The notes under the pieces were generated by a model. That model had not been told where the DNA came from. It made no database searches and saw nothing but the letters and a program-made list of their open reading frames with translations. A stretch of 64,000 nucleotides of DNA. Origin: Absidia repens (Eukaryota; Mucoromycota; Mucoromycetes; Mucorales; Cunninghamellaceae). Below are positions 61,013 through 64,000 of the stretch, piece after piece (position 1 is the first letter of the stretch; each line of letters starts with the position of its first letter). A program made the position numbers and the translations under genes. Location: positions 1,202,666 through 1,266,665 of the forward strand of contig MCGE01000012.1 of assembly GCA_002105175.1 (NCBI GenBank). Reading direction: 5' to 3'.

Positions 61013-61347
61013 TGATATAAGGTATTGGAATGATAAAATAAAATAAAATAAAAGAGATGAGCGGTGAGAAAAGAAATATATACAATAATAATAATAATAA
61101 AAAAAAATTGGGAAAGGAAAAAAGACAGGTATTCTCAGCACCTTATTCATTTCTATAGAAGCCTAAAAATGAAATGCCGATACAAAAGTCCGTTTCACCT
61201 ACCTAATGTATACGGGGGTGTATTAAATGGAAAAAACAAATGGTATTTTTATTCAACAAACATATATGTATTAAAAAAAAAAAGAGAGAGAGAGAGAGAG
61301 TCTAGAATCTATACTATCTACAATAAACTATAAACTAAATTATTATA
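61013..61347. promoter_or_regulatory. 5' flank of LAM-like gene and 3' flank of MMADHC-like gene
   Basis: 335 bp between tandem minus-strand genes. Contains AT microsatellites (AATAA and GA repeats near 61270-61295) and a minus-strand TTGAATAAAAATA near 61240-61253, a candidate poly(A) signal for the MMADHC-like gene. No gene seen. Confidence 0.5.
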
Positions 61348-62078
61348 CTATACGAATTCGTTGATCACCTTGACAAGAATATCAGCCGGTGCAGTTGTAA
61401 ACATGGTGGATGGATAAATCTTGCTTTTCCAGGTAGGGTGTAACAATATATGGCAGCAGCCAACGTTTTGGATGTCGTACCGTGTCAATGTTTGTGTTCC
61501 TTGCACATCTGGGTAAGGTGTTGGCCCAGCTTCGGTGTAAATCTAAGGCAGCGAAAAATTAATAAAAATCAATCCATATGGGTAGTGTGGGTTGGTGCTT
61601 ACCGGAAAGCCTGACGCAGGGTCCATGATGTCAGCCCACATCCCAATACTTTTCAATCTTTCAACTACTGCTTTTCCCCAAGAGACAAACTATGATGCAA
61701 AAAAGGAATATATCTGACAGTCAAAAGATGGTCATATTTCACCCCCCCCCTAGTAACCATATCTTGAGCACTTACGATTTCCAATTTGTCATCTCGTTCA
61801 TGGTTCACTTGTTGAGTGATGCCAACCATATCATATTCACATCGTTGAATCACTGGAATTACCAGGATCTCCTTCAGTTGTTTGGTTGACAAGGTCGGAA
61901 ACACTGTGCCTAGTTCCCTGCCAAAGCGGCTTCCAGGTGAATGAACCGAGTACTCAAATTCTGATTGTTGATATATAAATCGGGTAGCTGGTGCTTCGCA
62001 TGTAGGTGTAGTGGTTTTATTTACTTTCGACTTAGGATATGAATCGTTTTGAATGGGTATAGTAGTTGTTGTAACCAT
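61348..62078 (-). CDS. MMADHC-like cobalamin trafficking protein (cblD family)
   Basis: Three exons on the minus strand: 62078-61776, 61689-61603, 61542-61348; 194 aa. After a Thr-rich start, YSVHSPGSRFGRELGTVFPT and QLKEILVIPVIQRCEYDMV lead into VERLKSIGMWADIMDPASGFP, then YDIQNVGCCHILLHPTWKS and STMFTTAPADILVKVI. The run WAD-x2-DP-x-SG, followed by a GCC and H-x3-W near the end, is the signature of the cblD/MMADHC family. In animals it delivers cobalamin to methionine synthase and methylmalonyl-CoA mutase. Its presence suggests this fungus keeps B12-dependent metabolism. Length is shorter than animal MMADHC (about 296), mainly at the N-terminus. The protein's location here is unknown. Confidence 0.85.
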
Positions 62079-64000
62079 GATAAAAAAAAGTTAACGAAGA
62101 AAAAGACAGAAAGGGGATCATCCATCACCTCTGTCTTTTTTTTAAAGAAAAAAGATCAAAATGACAACCAATCATTTTCAGTCGCCGCTCGAGGTTCACC
62201 ATTCACGATCGCTTATTTTTTCATCATGAGCATACATACCCAACCAACTACTGACTTCCATTATTTATGTTAGTATCATACCAAAACATCCTGAAACCGT
62301 TTTGACTTACTTTTCTACAATCGCTGTTTATTAAACCTATATTTTACTTTCATACTATTTTCTTTGCGAAAAGTGTCTGGAAATTCCCGTTTTTTTTTTC
62401 TCCTCCAGCTTGCTAACCACACATCCGAAGTCAATATGGTCATTTCATACTGTATGAGTCCACATTAACGATACCCGGAATATTTCTCTTGGAAACATTA
62501 TTTATTTGGCTGTGAAATATCGTCATTCGAATAATGAATGATATTTCCTTTTTCGGTCGTCCTAGATATCATCCACTTTGTGGTGCGCTTGGATGCAAAT
62601 TTGCGCGGATACCCCCCTCTTTGTAGATGAGAGATTGCGTTTCGAGCTATGTATTAATATAAAAAAATAAGAGTAGAAGCAGGAGAGCATTTCATTTCAA
62701 GTCTAGAGAGTTAGGATTTGAATCATATGTGGAATGGGAGAGGACTAAATGTAAACGAGAAAATATAATCGTTCAATGACATATCGAAGTGGTAAATAGG
62801 GGTTCATGTACATTGTAGGGTCTAGAAGATCTATAGAGTCATTTTGTAGCATCGACAATGTATTTTAGGCAAAATAAAATCTATACACATGACCAATATA
62901 CACCAACCAGTAGTCCACAAATCGACTTCAAAGTTTTTATTTTTTCAACTAAAAGGTACACAGTGAAAATGCAAGCATTAGTCGCCGACGCACCTATATA
63001 GGCCGCTTAAAAGCAACTGTTTCTAGTATACATAATGCCGGGAAAGTCATACTGTATTGCTTGCCAAAAATATAAAATTTAGCCTACATAAAACGGATCA
63101 TCTTTCCCAATACTGCCGTTGAGGGATCCCTTAATTCTGACCAAATACAGTAAAAACAATATAAATATCTTAAACAAAATACCATCCAGGCGTAACCCAC
63201 ACAAGCAACGCACATCAAAAAGACACTGCAACGTATATAGTGGTGTTAACACAAATGATACTATGGGGGGCCTGAAGAATAGACAACATTAATCTACAAC
63301 GTTGTTTATAAAATACTATACAGGAAAAGGAAGGCATTGAAAAACCATAACTGAACATGTTTTATTGACACATCGCAACTGTCAACGCTAATCTAACGAA
63401 GCGATGGTTAAAATGAGATCTATTGTACAAAACTAATGGGACATTTTTCATTGAAGCAAGTAGAAAGAGACATATTTTATTCAGTTGAAAATACAGACTA
63501 TGAGCAAATTAGGACTAAACTAAGCTAATGACGATTCCAAAAAGTCAACTAATGGCTGTTTCAAAATCTTGAATCCAAAATGAAAGGGTTTCCCAATGCA
63601 TGTTGTAAACCCTGAGCAGGAAACACTTCCAAACTAGTCCTGACACTAATCTAGGTCCAAAATAACCTTAAAGAAGTTAAATGCGGAAGGAAAAAAAGAA
63701 AAAGGAAGAAAGGAATAAATAATTAAAGTGAAAGAGAACCGCAAAAATAAAAAAAAGGCGGTCAGAGACAAAAATAAACATGCACGTGGGCGGGATTTGA
63801 AACAGAGTCTGTGGTCGCCAGTTCAGAATCGATTTTCATTTTGATGTGCAAAAATTCGAAAACGAGCGATTCACGAAGGCTGTTGTCATCTTTCTAGATA
63901 TTTCATGGCCCACTGCACATCAGAATAACGATAGGACCCATACTAATGATGTCATTCATTTTCCTGTTGATGGCGTTCTTGTGAGCCTCCTACTGTATAA
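62079..64000. other. Terminal intergenic region with repeat copy G
   Basis: AT-rich sequence to the window end. The only recognisable feature is repeat copy G (at least 63355-63800). No gene seen; sequence beyond the window could change this. Confidence 0.5.
63355..63800 (-). repeat. Dispersed CACGTG-headed repeat, copy G (minus strand)
   Basis: On the minus strand the head is TTTCAAATCCCGCCCACGTG (CACGTG at 63783-63788). A T/C tract and the core follow near 63660-63560 (TTAGTGTCAGGACTAGTTTG, ATGCATTGGGAAACCCTTTC). A CTGAATAAAATATGTCTC block lies near 63470-63485 and a second GTCAATAAAACATG block near 63360. The left part may reach about 62880. Confidence 0.78.

Noticed and set aside
1..64000. 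CRISPR arrays, bacterial operons, rRNA genes
   Set aside because: No regular spacer-repeat pattern, no ribosomal sequence, and the genes are intron-rich eukaryotic genes.

Overview
The window is nuclear DNA from a filamentous fungus, most likely an early-diverging lineage (Mucoromycota, Mucorales-like). The signs are short GT-AG introns of about 60-170 bp, many per gene; AT-rich gaps with long A/T homopolymers; Gln/Asn/Ser/Thr-rich regulatory proteins; chitin synthase; and genes often lost in Dikarya (MMADHC, EAPP, ZNF830, BAG6-type ubiquitin-like protein). Phylum placement is inference. Exons were joined by hand from splice signals and frame continuity.

Layout. 0-6 kb: TAF3-like TFIID subunit (histone fold plus PHD finger) and a six-exon cytochrome P450. 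6-9.8 kb: long gap with a dispersed repeat. 9.8-15.2 kb: a bHLH factor and an unusual Myb plus C2H2 zinc-finger factor. 15.2-17.3 kb: gap with a second repeat copy. 17.3-19.3 kb (minus): BAG6-like ubiquitin-domain protein. 19.3-22.5 kb: degraded coding relic directly joined to a third repeat copy. 22.5-24.1 kb (minus): choline-phosphate cytidylyltransferase. 24.1-26.7 kb: gap with a doubtful coding relic. 26.7-31.4 kb: class IV-type chitin synthase in ten exons. 31.7-32.5 kb: EAPP-like protein. 33.4-34.1 kb (minus): small secreted Kre9/Knh1-like protein. 34.1-36.7 kb: gap with repeat copy D. 36.7-39.5 kb: divergent pair of an RRM nucleolar protein (Nop13-like) and a ZNF830-like protein. 39.5-41.5 kb: gap with truncated repeat copy E. 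41.5-43.5 kb (minus): vacuolar alpha-mannosidase fragment and a DUF1771-Smr protein. 44.1-45.0 kb: Mpo1-like dioxygenase. 45.8-50.5 kb (minus): Mid2/WSC-like single-pass protein and a Tag1-like DUF3712 protein. 52.1-56.4 kb: Bud4/anillin-like PH protein. 56.4-57.7 kb: gap with inverted repeat copy F. 57.7-62.1 kb (minus): LAM-type GRAM-VASt sterol-transfer protein and MMADHC-like protein. 62-64 kb: gap with inverted repeat copy G.

The genes do not form one cluster or pathway. Loose themes are cell-wall and membrane biology (chitin synthase, Kre9-like, Mid2-like, CCT, LAM, Mpo1, Tag1, P450) and transcription or RNA processing (TAF3, bHLH, Myb-C2H2, EAPP, ZNF830, Nop13).

The most unusual feature is a family of at least seven dispersed non-coding repeats, five on + and two on -. 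Each begins with a conserved head containing CACGTG (ATCCCGCCCACGTG or close variants), followed by a pyrimidine tract, a strongly conserved core about 110 bp downstream, and conserved AATAAA-containing blocks. I know of no named family that matches it.
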